13,245 nucleotides of DNA from Chalciporus piperatus (GCA_038093975.1 JBBPTG010000440.1:1-13245), one strand, 5' to 3'; positions 1 through 8,464 are shown, numbered from the stretch's first letter. Notes: generated from the sequence alone by a model not told the origin. Numbers and translations: made by a program.

Positions 1-1172
1 CTATTGTTGCCGTCAATTGAAATAAGCCAGTCAAACGTAAGGTCAGGTTCGTTGTCCAAGCGGTAGAAACACGCTGGACACTCGTTTAGAAGTCGCCAGT
101 CTTGAGAATCCCTGCCGAGAACATCGCGGATGCGCTGATCAACACAATGGATGATCTCGAGGTAAATGTCAAAAGCGAGCGAGAATTGGGCACATAGGTA
201 AGGACGATAAGGGACCTGGGTAAGCCTATCAGCATTCCATCAGAAAATTGTGTATTTGTTGACGTACACAATGAAGATGACATAACATTTTACATTGTGC
301 CTGTATGCTGAACCGCGGACACGTCCGGTGGGCTTGTCTGAAAGCAGCAAGGGTACGTAGGGAGATAGCGACAGTGGGGAAGACCGGAGAGCAGCCGAGG
401 TAGCCATGAGAGATGATATTCTCGTTGGGGAACATGTGATGCGGGCAAGCAATGAGTGTTGCTTTTCGTCGAGCTAGCTATGGAATTAACACGCGGCATG
501 CATCTAGGACAGATCAATAACTTACTGAAGATGTCTACGAGCTCTATATCACTGACAGTACCTGATGGAAGCTGTTCCGAGTCAGGTGTTTCATTGCCTG
601 GAGTGGGATTATCTGCCGAGGGGAAGCCATCCCCAGCATCGCGTGAACGGTAATCCAAATACGCATCGACCAGGCGCGGCATCTGAACACCCCACTGCTC
701 GATTTGCAAATCAATGTGATCTCTACGATCACGAGAATCTGGTTGACGCCTGGGACGTGCTTGTAGCAAGCAGAATACATGGGTTTTGAAGAACATACCA
801 TCCAGACACACTCTCTGATAACTTGGCAAACTCGCCATTGTCTTCACCTTCACTTTCACTGTCGGAGTCCATTCCTGCGAACAGGACAGGCTGATCAACG
901 ATATCCATGCCTTGATCCGCATACATCAAGTCAGCAGCATCCTGAACTTCAGGTGCCAAGGCTGATAGGGTATTCATCACGTTAAAGATGATATGCATTG
1001 GTAGAAAAAACAAACCTTGGAGTTCGGCAACACGACGTTCATCAGCTTCTCGAATGCGCTCTGCCTGGCGCCCGGGTTGCAATATCTTCGTATAGCGTTT
1101 ATGGCGTCGGGAACCATGAAATGCGATTGATTTCGAGAGTCCAGTGACTCTGACTGAGGAATTACGTGGCAT
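1..1172 (-). CDS. KDZ transposase, N-terminal part (3' end beyond window)
   Basis: The gene reads right to left from an ATG at 1172. Five exons join in frame (1172-1016, 961-799, 749-526, 473-268, 215-1), separated by introns of 54, 49, 52 and 52 nt with GT...AG ends; 321 residues are visible. It opens with MPRNSSVRVTG and a basic stretch containing FHGSRRHKRYTK. An acidic segment follows, then the block QWGVQMPRLVDAYLDY. A cysteine-rich block (about residues 185-260) contains NENIISHGYLGCSP, HRTCPRFSIQA and CHLHCVPYRPYL, and CPAC lies at 296-299. The visible part stops at WLISIDGNN. This order is what is known for basidiomycete KDZ transposases: a CxC1-type cysteine cluster ahead of the KDZ catalytic domain, which would lie off the left edge. 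Family members mobilise DNA transposons. No stop or frameshift is seen in the visible part. The donor chosen for the first intron (GTTTGT) and the acceptor for the third (CTAG) rest on frame continuity. Confidence 0.88.
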
Positions 1173-1177
1173 TGGCA

Positions 1178-1720
1178 AGGGCTTGGGGTGATGGGGGCCG
1201 AGCGGCACTGCAGCAGTGTAGAGGTGTTGGAAGACGGTCTGAGGGAGCTTGCCGTTGTGGGCAAATAGAGGACACGTTGCAGAGAACACGTTGAACGTCG
1301 AGAACAGCAGGGCGTGGGGTGGTAGGGGCCAAACGGAGTGTAGAGATATTGAAAGATGGTCTGTATGAAGTGCGGAGAACACGCAACGTGCACGACAGGG
1401 CGTGGGGTGGTAGGGGCCAAACGGGGCGTTGGGACAGTGTAGAGGTGTTGAAGGACAGTCTGTACGAGCGTGCCGTTGTGGGAAATAGAGGACACGATGC
1501 GGAGAACGGCTTGGACGTCGGGAGGAACGTGAACGTGCGCGACAAGGCGTGGGGTGGTGAGGGCCAAGCGGGGCGTTGGGACGGTGGTGAGGTGGTGAAA
1601 GATGGGCTGTACGAGCTTGTCGCTGTGGGGAATAGAGGACACGGTGCAGAGAGCACGCTGGGCGATGTCCCCGACGTGGGCGACAGTGGAGGGAGGAAGG
1701 GAAGGGCGTGGGAAGCTGAG
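1178..1720. repeat. Degenerate tandem repeat array upstream of the KDZ gene
   Basis: Four imperfect direct copies start near 1178, 1310, 1398 and 1545, and a partial fifth starts near 1703. Each opens with a version of AGGGCGTGGGGTGGTAGGGG and continues with a segment like GTGTAGAGGTGTTGAAGGAC and another like GGGAAATAGAGGACACG. Unit lengths vary (about 132, 88, 147 and 158 bp), and the second copy lacks roughly 50 bp of the unit. The array ends only a few bases before the KDZ start codon, so it lies in the promoter or 5' subterminal part of that element. It may hold transposase or regulator binding sites, but no function can be read from the sequence. It is open on both strands, which produces long meaningless reading frames. 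Confidence 0.85.
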
Positions 1721-2107
1721 AAGCGTCGGGCTGTCTCCGATATGGGTATGGCGGGAGAGCCGACGCGTAATGGCCGGCACGTGCCTAGCATTGCCGAATC
1801 TTATCGATAATCTACAGCCTGTAGCTTGTCTATGCTAAGTCAGCTGGTATTTAGGGCAGTATTTATTGCTGGTGTCGGGAGAAAGGCGAAAACAAGCCTA
1901 ACTAAGCCTAACGACACCGGAAGAGACTGAACCTAATTAGGCTTACAAATCGGGAGCACTAGGTGCTGAATTTAGCGGTGTGACCACCCGTGACCCCAGT
2001 GACAATCCGTGACTGCCGACCTTGGTGGTAGGGATAGTACCCTTTGATCAACGGATACTGTTGATACGCAGAGTGAATCGAAGTGCAGTATACTTCTCTC
2101 GACGAAA
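1721..2107. other. Intergenic spacer between the KDZ region and the recombinase element
   Basis: I see no gene here. The spacer holds small structured motifs. An imperfect stem pairs GGTGTCG (1871-1877) with CGACACC (1912-1918). AAGCCTAAC is repeated at 1894-1902 and 1904-1912, and its inverse TTAGGCTT lies at 1937-1944. The phased TGAC boxes at 1981-2013 are listed separately. The 5' end of the KDZ element may fall here, but I cannot place it. Confidence 0.5.
1980..2013 (+). repeat. Four phased GTGAC boxes
   Basis: TGAC, preceded by G each time, occurs at 1981, 1991, 2000 and 2010 in the same orientation, spaced 10, 9 and 10 bp, so all four lie on one face of the helix. The same GTGAC/GTCAC core recurs near both inverted-repeat arms at 2108-2190 and 7744-7769. 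The pattern looks like an iteron or protein-binding array. What binds is unknown; the neighbouring recombinase and SAP protein are candidates by inference. Confidence 0.6.
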
Positions 2108-2126
2108 AGACGGTCGGCGTCACGCT
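2108..2126 (+). repeat. Left arm of 19-bp perfect inverted repeat
   Basis: AGACGGTCGGCGTCACGCT on the plus strand is found exactly, reverse-complemented, at 7762-7780. Weak similarity continues outward: CGAC lies just outside both arms, and GAAGTG lies 25-28 bp outside both. The arms enclose the SAP and recombinase genes and coincide with the visible change to GC-rich sequence. Confidence 0.85.
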
Positions 2127-2877
2127 CGGCAGGGGAGCCCGGGCTCGTCACGTGGGTGACGGCGACCGTGTCGGTGGCGGTGTCACCGTCTCGCTTCTGT
2201 TTCTTCTCACGGAGCGTATCGACGTCGTCGTCGAGTCGTTTTCGATCCAAGTCGTGAGGCTTTGAAGCCTGTTACTTGTTCCAGTTCCTGTCGATCCCAG
2301 AGAGCCCCTGCGCCGGCAGTTGTGTGTTGGCAGAGCTGCAAAACAGTGAGAGGACGCGCGTTCAAGTTCTTCGCTGACATTCGTCCCCTCGTCCCTCCAG
2401 CCGCTCGTCTCGCCTCCCCCAGGCCTCCTCGATGCCCCATCCCTTCGCCGTTCTGTCTCAGAGCCGTCGGGACAGCCAACCGCACCGACGACATCGGCGT
2501 TTATCGCAATCAGAGCCAACGCAACGCTTCCGGACGGCGGCACTGCAACGACGACCGAGCAGGCACAGCCGGCAGCATCGTCCCCGCTCCAGTTCGTGGC
2601 CGCGTTCTCCGCGGTGCTCGCTGTGGTCCTTCTCGTCGTTTTGTACAACGCGTACAAGCGCCTCCTGCCCGACTTCTCCGCCATCCCGCTCGGGATCTGC
2701 AATTTCCTCTGTCCCCCTCGACGCGGCCTCTTCGCACAAGACGAGCACGAGCTGGAATCGTTCCAGTGCGTGACGTCCCACCGCATCGAAACAGAACGAG
2801 GTGCGCATCTCTCGTAGTCCATCGACGACTTCGTGACTGATCGCAGCCCAGACTCCAACAGCACCCACTGGCAACAG
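2127..2877 (+). other. Long ATG-poor leader of the SAP gene, with coding-like frame
   Basis: No ATG with a usable frame is present: between 1833 and 2877 the plus strand has a single ATG (2432), whose frame closes at 2773. One frame stays open from 2350 to 2800. It encodes a hydrophobic segment FVAAFSAVLAVVLLVVLY (2593-2646), like a transmembrane helix, then YNAYKRLLPDFS. It splices in frame into the SAP exon across a plausible intron at 2801-2851 (GTGCGC...CAG). A second good intron candidate is 2346-2400 (GTGAGA...CTGAC...CCTCCAG). The stretch is therefore either a spliced 5' leader or an N-terminal extension whose start I cannot find. Confidence 0.45.
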
Positions 2878-4567
2878 ATGACGTGCGTGACGACGACACT
2901 AAGCGGAGTGACTCCGTCGTCGGAGGCCGTGTCTCGCACGACCGACGAGAGTGTGAGCGGCCCCCAGCGCACTGAGCAACCCACTCACTCGGGCCAGGAG
3001 CCTGAGGATGATCTGCCATTCCCCGCCGGCTTTGACCCCGCCGGGTTGCCGGTGATCCGAAACATCTGCATGTGAGTGTCGTGCTGCCGTCCGATGCTCG
3101 AGCGACGGTGACGACGAGGCAATGATACTGACCTTGGAACTCTCGCCTCGCACGGTTAGCAAAACAATGAAAGTGGCAGAGCTGAAAATGCTCTGCAAGT
3201 CGTTCAACCTCGCCCTCGGTGGCAACAAGGCGATGCTGCAGCAACGGCTGCTGTCGTTCAGCCAGAATCGCGACGCCTGGGACAGGTAAATGTCGTCTCG
3301 TTCAGGTTTGCCCGACGGAACTCGGCCACTGATGTCTTGTTACGTACGTTCGTTTTCAGCCTACTTCCTGGCGTGACCCGACCGCACAAAGGCCCCCGTG
3401 AACAGCACGACCAGCTGACGGGTGAGAAGGGCAAAAAGACGCGAGTGAGGCGGTCAGCAAGGCGGCGTGAACTGCTGCTTCGCAATGATGAACCCTCCAC
3501 CAAGAGTGGAGGGACATCCCTTCTCGTTGAGAGATCGAAAGACACACGCACGCAGGCACAGAGGGATGCCGTCATCCCTTGGGTGAGTCATCTCGTGCTT
3601 GGGAGCCAGACAGCGTTGTCTGACGAGCTCGCCAGGCAGAGTCCATCATGGCACGTTATCCATATCGCCCAGTCGCAGCTGGGTCGCTTCCAGAGACAGG
3701 GTCCGTGTCGCAATCCACAGCCTTGTTGGACACACAGCCTTTGCCCCAACTCGACACTTCAATGCATGTTGGGGCAATATTCCGGCCGTTCGCACCCTCG
3801 CACACCACGCCACCCGGGCCTCAATCACCTGCCATGCCATCATGGCCCCAGCCCCAGTCCACGATCACGATGCCTCCCGCTGACCCGGAGGCGAGCATAG
3901 GTCGACATCGCCCGCAGCTCAAGAGCCTGAAACTCAGTGATGGGACCACACTCACGTTCACCACGGACGACATCCCTGATCCCCCCGCCGTGTCGTCTGA
4001 GTTCTTGGACATCGCAAAGCTCAATGCCGAGTGGGACGACACCTCCTCCCACTGGCGTGGCAGTGCATACCTCCACATCAAGAATCGTCCGATAGCAGTC
4101 AAGTATTGGCCCGACGTGTACTGCTACATGAAGGACCCGCAGAAGAGGAAGCAGTGGAAAGGCACAAAGAACAACTGGTGCAAATGGAAGGTGAGCAAGA
4201 ATGGCATGGTGTGCGAGGTTCGTGCTCACAGACACGAACCTTCCAGGCCGTCGTCGAGCGGTACCGCCAGGGCACGCCTGAAGAGTTCTGGCAGGAGTTC
4301 AGTCAGAATGGACAATGCATGAGCTTCACGGCGATCGACAAGCACCTTCGTGTCGCCCGGAAAGAGCAGAGTGAACGAGCGGCCGAGGACGCAAGGTCAA
4401 GATTCGGCGACTCATTTGACAGGGTATGTGCTTACCGAAAGGGCGGAGAGGCACACGTTCTCTCCCGCCCATCCGCGATCATGAAACGATTGGAGACCTT
4501 TGGTGATGCCAGTGCCAGCTTGGCAGGGATGGGCGACCAACTTACGGTGGTCGCCACCGGCACCTAG
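2878..4567 (+). CDS. SAP-domain protein with GCR1_C-like C-terminal module
   Basis: Five exons (2878-3071, 3160-3285, 3360-3582, 3636-4190, 4247-4567) join in frame to give 472 residues. Introns are 88, 74, 53 and 56 nt. Residues about 68-102 form a SAP motif (MKVAELKMLCKSFNL, then GGNKAMLQQRLLSF), a fold known to bind DNA in nuclear proteins. A basic stretch (about 130-145, KKTRVRRSARRRE) could be a nuclear signal. A Pro/Ser-rich linker follows. The conserved-looking C-terminal part starts at KSLKLSDGTTLTFTTDDIPD (about 277) and has spaced tryptophans (YWPDVY, KQWKG, NNWCKW) followed by VVERYRQGTPEEFW. That pattern resembles the GCR1_C DNA-binding domain that ordinary fungal Crypton recombinases carry at their own C terminus; this is inference. 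The gene converges on the recombinase gene, with 162 bp between their stops. The ATG at 2878 has a poor context, so the true start may be upstream. Confidence 0.75.
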
Positions 4568-4729
4568 TCATGCACTCTGACTTCAATTTATCCTCTCCGT
4601 CGGTCGCAAATGTATGCAAAAACAAACCAAAATGTAGATAGCACCAGAATCTTTCTTGTCGTACGCTACTGGTAATGACATGGTACCCAACATCACGATG
4701 AGCCTGAGGTAGTAGTAATTGCCCCTCGC

Positions 4730-6603
4730 CTAGGCGCACGAGCAAGAACGACCACAGTGCGGACACTTGACCGCGGGCTTCCTCTTGGGATTGAATGCCT
4801 GGTCCCGAGGCTCCATTGGCTCGTCACTGTGCGAGATGAGATACTTGACGATGGTGAGGTTGGTCAGCTCCTGACTCCATCCTCCCCACTCGCAAATTCT
4901 CCTCAAAGTCCACCGTCGCACAACGTGGAGATATTGACACCCACCTCGGCGGAAGGAGTGGGTGCCGTACAGAGCAGAGTCCACACCAACATCGAGCAGG
5001 TTGTTGCGGAACAGTTCAAGTAACTGCTCGGATGTCTGCTGGCAGGTCAGTTCAATTCACGGAGTTGCATGACTCGGGAACATACCATGGGAGCATTGGC
5101 TTCATTGATACGATCGCCCGACGCAATCTTGCGGAAGAGATATCCCGAGGTAATCTTGGATGCCGCGAGCCACTCGGAGAGGGCACGGACGGCACAAATG
5201 TGTGCCTCTGATTCATGGAGAACATAGAGATAAAAAGGTTTGATCTCTGTGAGTGTCCCGGTGAGCGAGAGAGAAATAAATAAAACAAATAAATGCCATT
5301 AGCGAGGCCCACCTCCGTGTTGGTGCGTTTTGCGGAACGGAAGATGAATGATGACGCCATCCTCGAAGAATTCGAGGTCGTGTAGCTGGATTTTCAAGAC
5401 TTCGTCGGATCGAAGGAGGCACAAATAGGCAGTGCTGTAGACGGCCTGCAAAAGCCTGCGGGCACGACCACCCCCCCAGTTATGAAGTCGCTCTTCATGC
5501 TGCTGCAGGCCCTCCGCCGAGCCTTCCACCGGCATGAGGGCATCTGGCTGGTTACCGCTCTCACGGCGTGCCAGACCACTATTGCCAGGCTCATATGGCA
5601 GGAGACACCACTTGCTCGGCTGATGGTTGTAGTGGTAGAGCCTGTGCAGCAGCTCCTGCAAAGTCGACACCCAAATCAGCACTAACCCCCATGCTCCGGC
5701 GGCGTGCCTTCAGAGGCTCGAGAAAGCTACTAGTAGAAGGAATGCTCACTGGCGTGACGGCACGTGCGCTGATGGAGACCTCCCCTTGTTGGATCTGCCG
5801 GTCGTAAAGGATGAGCGAGGGAGCGAGCAGACGCCCAGCAAAAGGCTGAGCCCGAGTTGAACCCACCTTGCGACGGCGCAATGCGCACATGTACGAGGAC
5901 ACCTGTGTCGAAATCGACGGGTTCCCCAGCATCCGGTTTGACACCTCCGACTGGTGCCAGGGCATGTCGCCAAGCCCGTACAAGCGGCCGAACGCATACG
6001 TCACTGATGCACGCATTTTCTGGGCATGACCGTAGGTGCCGCGTTCGGTGTTCCAGGCCTTGGTGGAGCCATCTCGAAGGTTGATGGAGTCACATCTGCC
6101 TCTGGTTAGCACCAGACCACGAGCGCAACCGACGGACACAAAATATATACACACTTGGACATGATCCACGCCACGACGAACATGGGAGCCTCAGGGCGAG
6201 GCATGCTCGAGAAGAACGACTCCCTGCCTTGGATCCACTTCATCTCTCTGAGGAAGGCCTCGCAGTTCTGCATGAGCCTGCAGGATGATCCCACAACACG
6301 GCTCAGTAAGGCCCGATGCACGGCTGCCGCGACTAACCGTTTGTACTCGGCATCAGTGCCCTCACTCACACCCTTCGAGGCCTCCAGCAGTGTGGCTTGC
6401 AACTGTGCGAACTGCGGGCCAGAGCTGCCACCATCCTGGGCTGCCTCTTCGAACGGGAATCCCACTCGTTCGGCGAGCATGTCGTCGGAGACATCTTGAT
6501 AGTCGACTGGAGATCCCGTGTTGGCCTCGGAGAACTCAGACATGGCCTCGATCATGCCAGGGAAGGCTTTGGGGTCGAATGCGCTCGTGTTGGGAGCATC
6601 CAT
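4730..6603 (-). CDS. Crypton-type tyrosine recombinase (DNA breaking-rejoining enzyme)
   Basis: Six exons (6603-6155, 6095-5867, 5794-5750, 5655-5313, 5246-5086, 5035-4730) join in frame to 510 residues. Introns are 59, 72, 94, 66 and 50 nt. The start ATG has a good context (A at -3, G at +4). An N-terminal helical region includes YGHAQKMRASVTYAFGRLYG and PSISTQVSSYMCALRRRK, like the SAM-type DNA-binding half of tyrosine recombinases. The catalytic half shows Arg323 (LLRSDEVLKIQ), Lys350 (FRKTHQ), His435 and Arg438 (GTHSFRRGGCQY), Trp462 (EWGGWS) and the likely nucleophile Tyr474 (TIVKYLIS). The protein ends with a cysteine tail CPHCGRSCSC. Family enzymes cut and rejoin DNA through a 3'-phosphotyrosine intermediate, and Cryptons use them to excise and insert. 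All key residues are present with no stop or frameshift, so the enzyme is potentially active. Confidence 0.9.
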
Positions 6604-7761
6604 GGTTGTTGCGTGGGTGGAGAAGTGTGTGCGTTGTTCGTGGTGCTTCGTCGTGGTGGACGTCGAGGACGAGGGAGCGAGTGGCACGGAAGCACGCAGT
6701 GTGGCTGTGCACGATGCCCAGAGGGAAGGAAAACGAGGAATCGAGGTGGATTCGGTCGACGATTTATGATACTATACCCGTCGAAAACGCGGGGACTACC
6801 AACAGGGATAGTGCGAATTGCCGAAGCGGCCTCCCTGGACTGATCCCGAAGACAGTCTCGCTCCCCTGACGGGACCGTATCGCGCCCCCCTCAAGACGGT
6901 CTTTCTTCGTCCCGTCGATAACGCAAGGTCGGGTCGTCCCCCGACGTTGGCAGGGGACCGTGCTCGCCCACTCCACCATTCTTCCGTGCAAAAAGACGTT
7001 CTCGGCTAGGCGTGACAGAGGCTCGTGAGCACGCCAGACAGTGGACGAGACAAGATCGAAGCACTCACGGGCATGACGAGAGCTCGCCGCGATCGCGGTT
7101 GCGGTCCGTCGTCGTCTCAGCCTTGCGGTGCCTGGGTGAGATCCGCACGACCTCGAGGCCTTCGCAGAAAAGTCCGTCCGTTCGAGTTCGTGCCCTCCTC
7201 GAACCTTTCCTCCTCGACCTTTCACGCTCGCCTTGTTCGTCATTCCTCCATCGAAATCGAATGCCCCCCCCTTTTCCCCCAGACTCTCTCGCCTTTGCTG
7301 GCAGCGCCAGACGAGCGCCAGTCGTCCGCTCCTTCCGCTCCGAGTCGGTGAGTCACATCCCCTTCGATGCTGGTTCTTGTTCTGTCTTCTCCTCGTGCCG
7401 GGAAAGTGGAGTCCAAGGAGGGAGGCGAGGAAGGGAGGGGGACGAGCTGGATTCAGACGCGCTCGTCTCTGGGTTGTGCAGACTCGACTCGACGTCCTGT
7501 CGCGTCGCGTTTCGTTCAAGTTGTTCGCGTCGTCGTCGACTCGTGTCGTCTGCTTTGTTTTCTCTCTCTCTCTCTCTCTCTCCCCCTCTCCTCTCGTTCC
7601 TCCTTCTCCGTGTTCGTCGCGTGGCGATCGACGCCGTCGTCGTCCTCCGTTTTCGCCGCGGGATCTGCGTGCTGGGGCGTGTCCCGTCGAGATCGCGATC
7701 GATCGGGACGATCGGGACTCGGCTTCGTTCCCGGTTCGGGGCGTGACGGTGACGCTGACTC
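6604..7761 (-). promoter_or_regulatory. Upstream region of the recombinase gene, no convincing gene
   Basis: This 1.2-kb GC-rich, CpG-rich stretch has several long open frames on both strands, as expected from its composition, but none gives a recognisable protein or a sensible splice pattern. Possible control elements are an AT-rich TATA-like run (6763-6776, TATAGTATCATAAA on the minus strand), a TGAGTCA site (7349-7355) and the TC microsatellite at 7561-7582. It is the recombinase counterpart of the long leader in front of the SAP gene. Confidence 0.45.
7561..7582 (+). repeat. (TC)11 microsatellite
   Basis: Eleven perfect TC dinucleotides are followed by a further pyrimidine-rich stretch (CCCCCTCTCCTCTCGTTCC). 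It sits in the upstream region of the recombinase gene. Pyrimidine tracts of this kind are common in fungal promoters and are prone to length change. Confidence 0.95.
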
Positions 7762-7780
7762 AGCGTGACGCCGACCGTCT
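7762..7780 (-). repeat. Right arm of 19-bp perfect inverted repeat
   Basis: This is the exact reverse complement of 2108-2126. Just inside it, TGAC boxes lie at 7744, 7750, 7756 and 7766, and the palindromic site GCTGACTCAGC (7754-7764) overlaps the inner edge of the arm. Confidence 0.85.
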
Positions 7781-7863
7781 CGTTGTCGGCTCGCAGCCCC
7801 ACTTCCGCATGTTTGCAAAACTAACACAAATACAGGGTACAAATACAAATCGTCCATATCACA

Positions 7864-8415
7864 TCAAGCACTGGGGCCGTCCTTCCAGAAGTAATAGTCC
7901 AAGGCCAGATACCATGCAAATTCGTACTCTCCAATCAACCCTTTCAATTTCGTCTGAAGCTTTTGAGACTCGGCTTCGGGCTTCGGCTATCATCAATGGT
8001 GAGGCAACCATAGTCCTTCCCGAGGCAGTAAACCGTCCGCACTTCCACAACACCGGCGTCCTCGAGCCTCTCATTCAGGGTAGCGGGGAAGCAGGCGGTA
8101 CCTCCCCCAATTGAATCTTGGGAAAGTCCCAGCTTCTCGTGAGCAATTTTGACCATTTCAAGAGACGTCATCTTGATCCCGAGATACAGGAGTGGCGGAA
8201 TCATGTCTTTGGGATCGTTGGTTGGAATCAGAATTTTGGGGAGCGTCTTGAGGGGTGGAGCCATCGAAGCTAAGTCATTACACTGGAGGGCAGCCATTCA
8301 ATGCTCTGGAAGGGTTCACGGACGAGACCTCGAGACTTACCCTGAGAGTCTCATCCATTTGTTGGAAAGACATGTGAAGTTCCTCGAACGCCGAGATGGA
8401 ATGTGATTCAGGCAT
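7864..8415 (-). CDS. Hypothetical 148-aa protein
   Basis: I do not recognise this protein. Three exons (8415-8341, 8282-8034, 7986-7864) join in frame. The first intron (58 nt, GTAAGT...CTCCAG) is clear. The second (47 nt, GTTTAC...GATAG) has a weak donor, and a GTGCGG donor nine bases earlier would also keep frame. The product starts MPESHSISAFEELHMSFQQ, has a middle section with LPKILIPTNDPKDMIPPLLY and KIAHEKLGLSQDS, and ends in a short charged stretch and GEYEFAWYLALDYYFWKDG. I see no signal peptide or membrane segment. A TATA box lies about 40 bp before the ATG, which has A at -3. It lies outside the recombinase inverted repeats, so it may belong to the host or to the Tnp2 element on the right. 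Confidence 0.6.
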
Positions 8416-8454
8416 GATTTGATTGTTAGTAACCCAACTTGAAGTTGCAGACCC

Positions 8455-8464
8455 GTATTTATAT
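8455..8464 (-). promoter_or_regulatory. TATA box of the 148-aa gene
   Basis: ATATAAATAC on the minus strand lies about 40 bp upstream of the ATG at 8415. The match to a TATA element is good, and the position implies a very short leader. Confidence 0.55.

Larger units (their letters stand above)
2108..7780. mobile_element. Candidate Crypton-like tyrosine-recombinase element
   Basis: A block of about 5.7 kb, richer in GC and CpG than both flanks, is bounded by 19-bp perfect inverted repeats. It contains two convergent genes, a SAP-domain protein (plus) and a tyrosine recombinase (minus). Basidiomycete Cryptons are known to carry this recombinase family, and classical Cryptons lack terminal inverted repeats. 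The recombinase identity is strong. The boundaries and the view that both genes move together are inference from symmetry and composition. I find no clear direct repeats or target duplication just outside the arms. Confidence 0.5.

Noticed and set aside
977..1810. Open frames on both strands across the repeat array (977-1780 minus, 1319-1810 plus)
   Set aside because: Their repeated peptides simply mirror the tandem DNA units, and the KDZ gene's own start at 1172 gives a better family match.
1894..1945. TTAGGC/GCCTAA copies as telomeric repeats
   Set aside because: Only three scattered copies in mixed orientation, and fungal telomeres are usually TTAGGG; more likely a local inverted motif.
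2432..2773. ATG 2432 as the SAP gene start
   Set aside because: Its frame is Arg/Ser-rich and stops at 2773 without a convincing splice into the SAP frame.
2148..3244. Long minus-strand open frames (2148-2984, 2458-2874, 2510-3244)
   Set aside because: They overlap the SAP exons and leader in GC-rich DNA, read as arginine/serine-rich low complexity, and lack a recognisable domain or splice logic.
2108..7780. Element as a giant Starship-type element
   Set aside because: Starship captains are DUF3435 recombinases at one end with long cargo; here the recombinase is of the Crypton type and the block is only about 5.7 kb.
6764..8114. Long open frames upstream of the recombinase (6764-7519 minus, 7012-7746 plus, 7233-8114 plus, 7353-7802 minus)
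   Set aside because: Composition-driven: Arg/Ser-rich, overlapping each other on both strands, crossing the TC microsatellite, and one runs into the 148-aa gene on the opposite strand.
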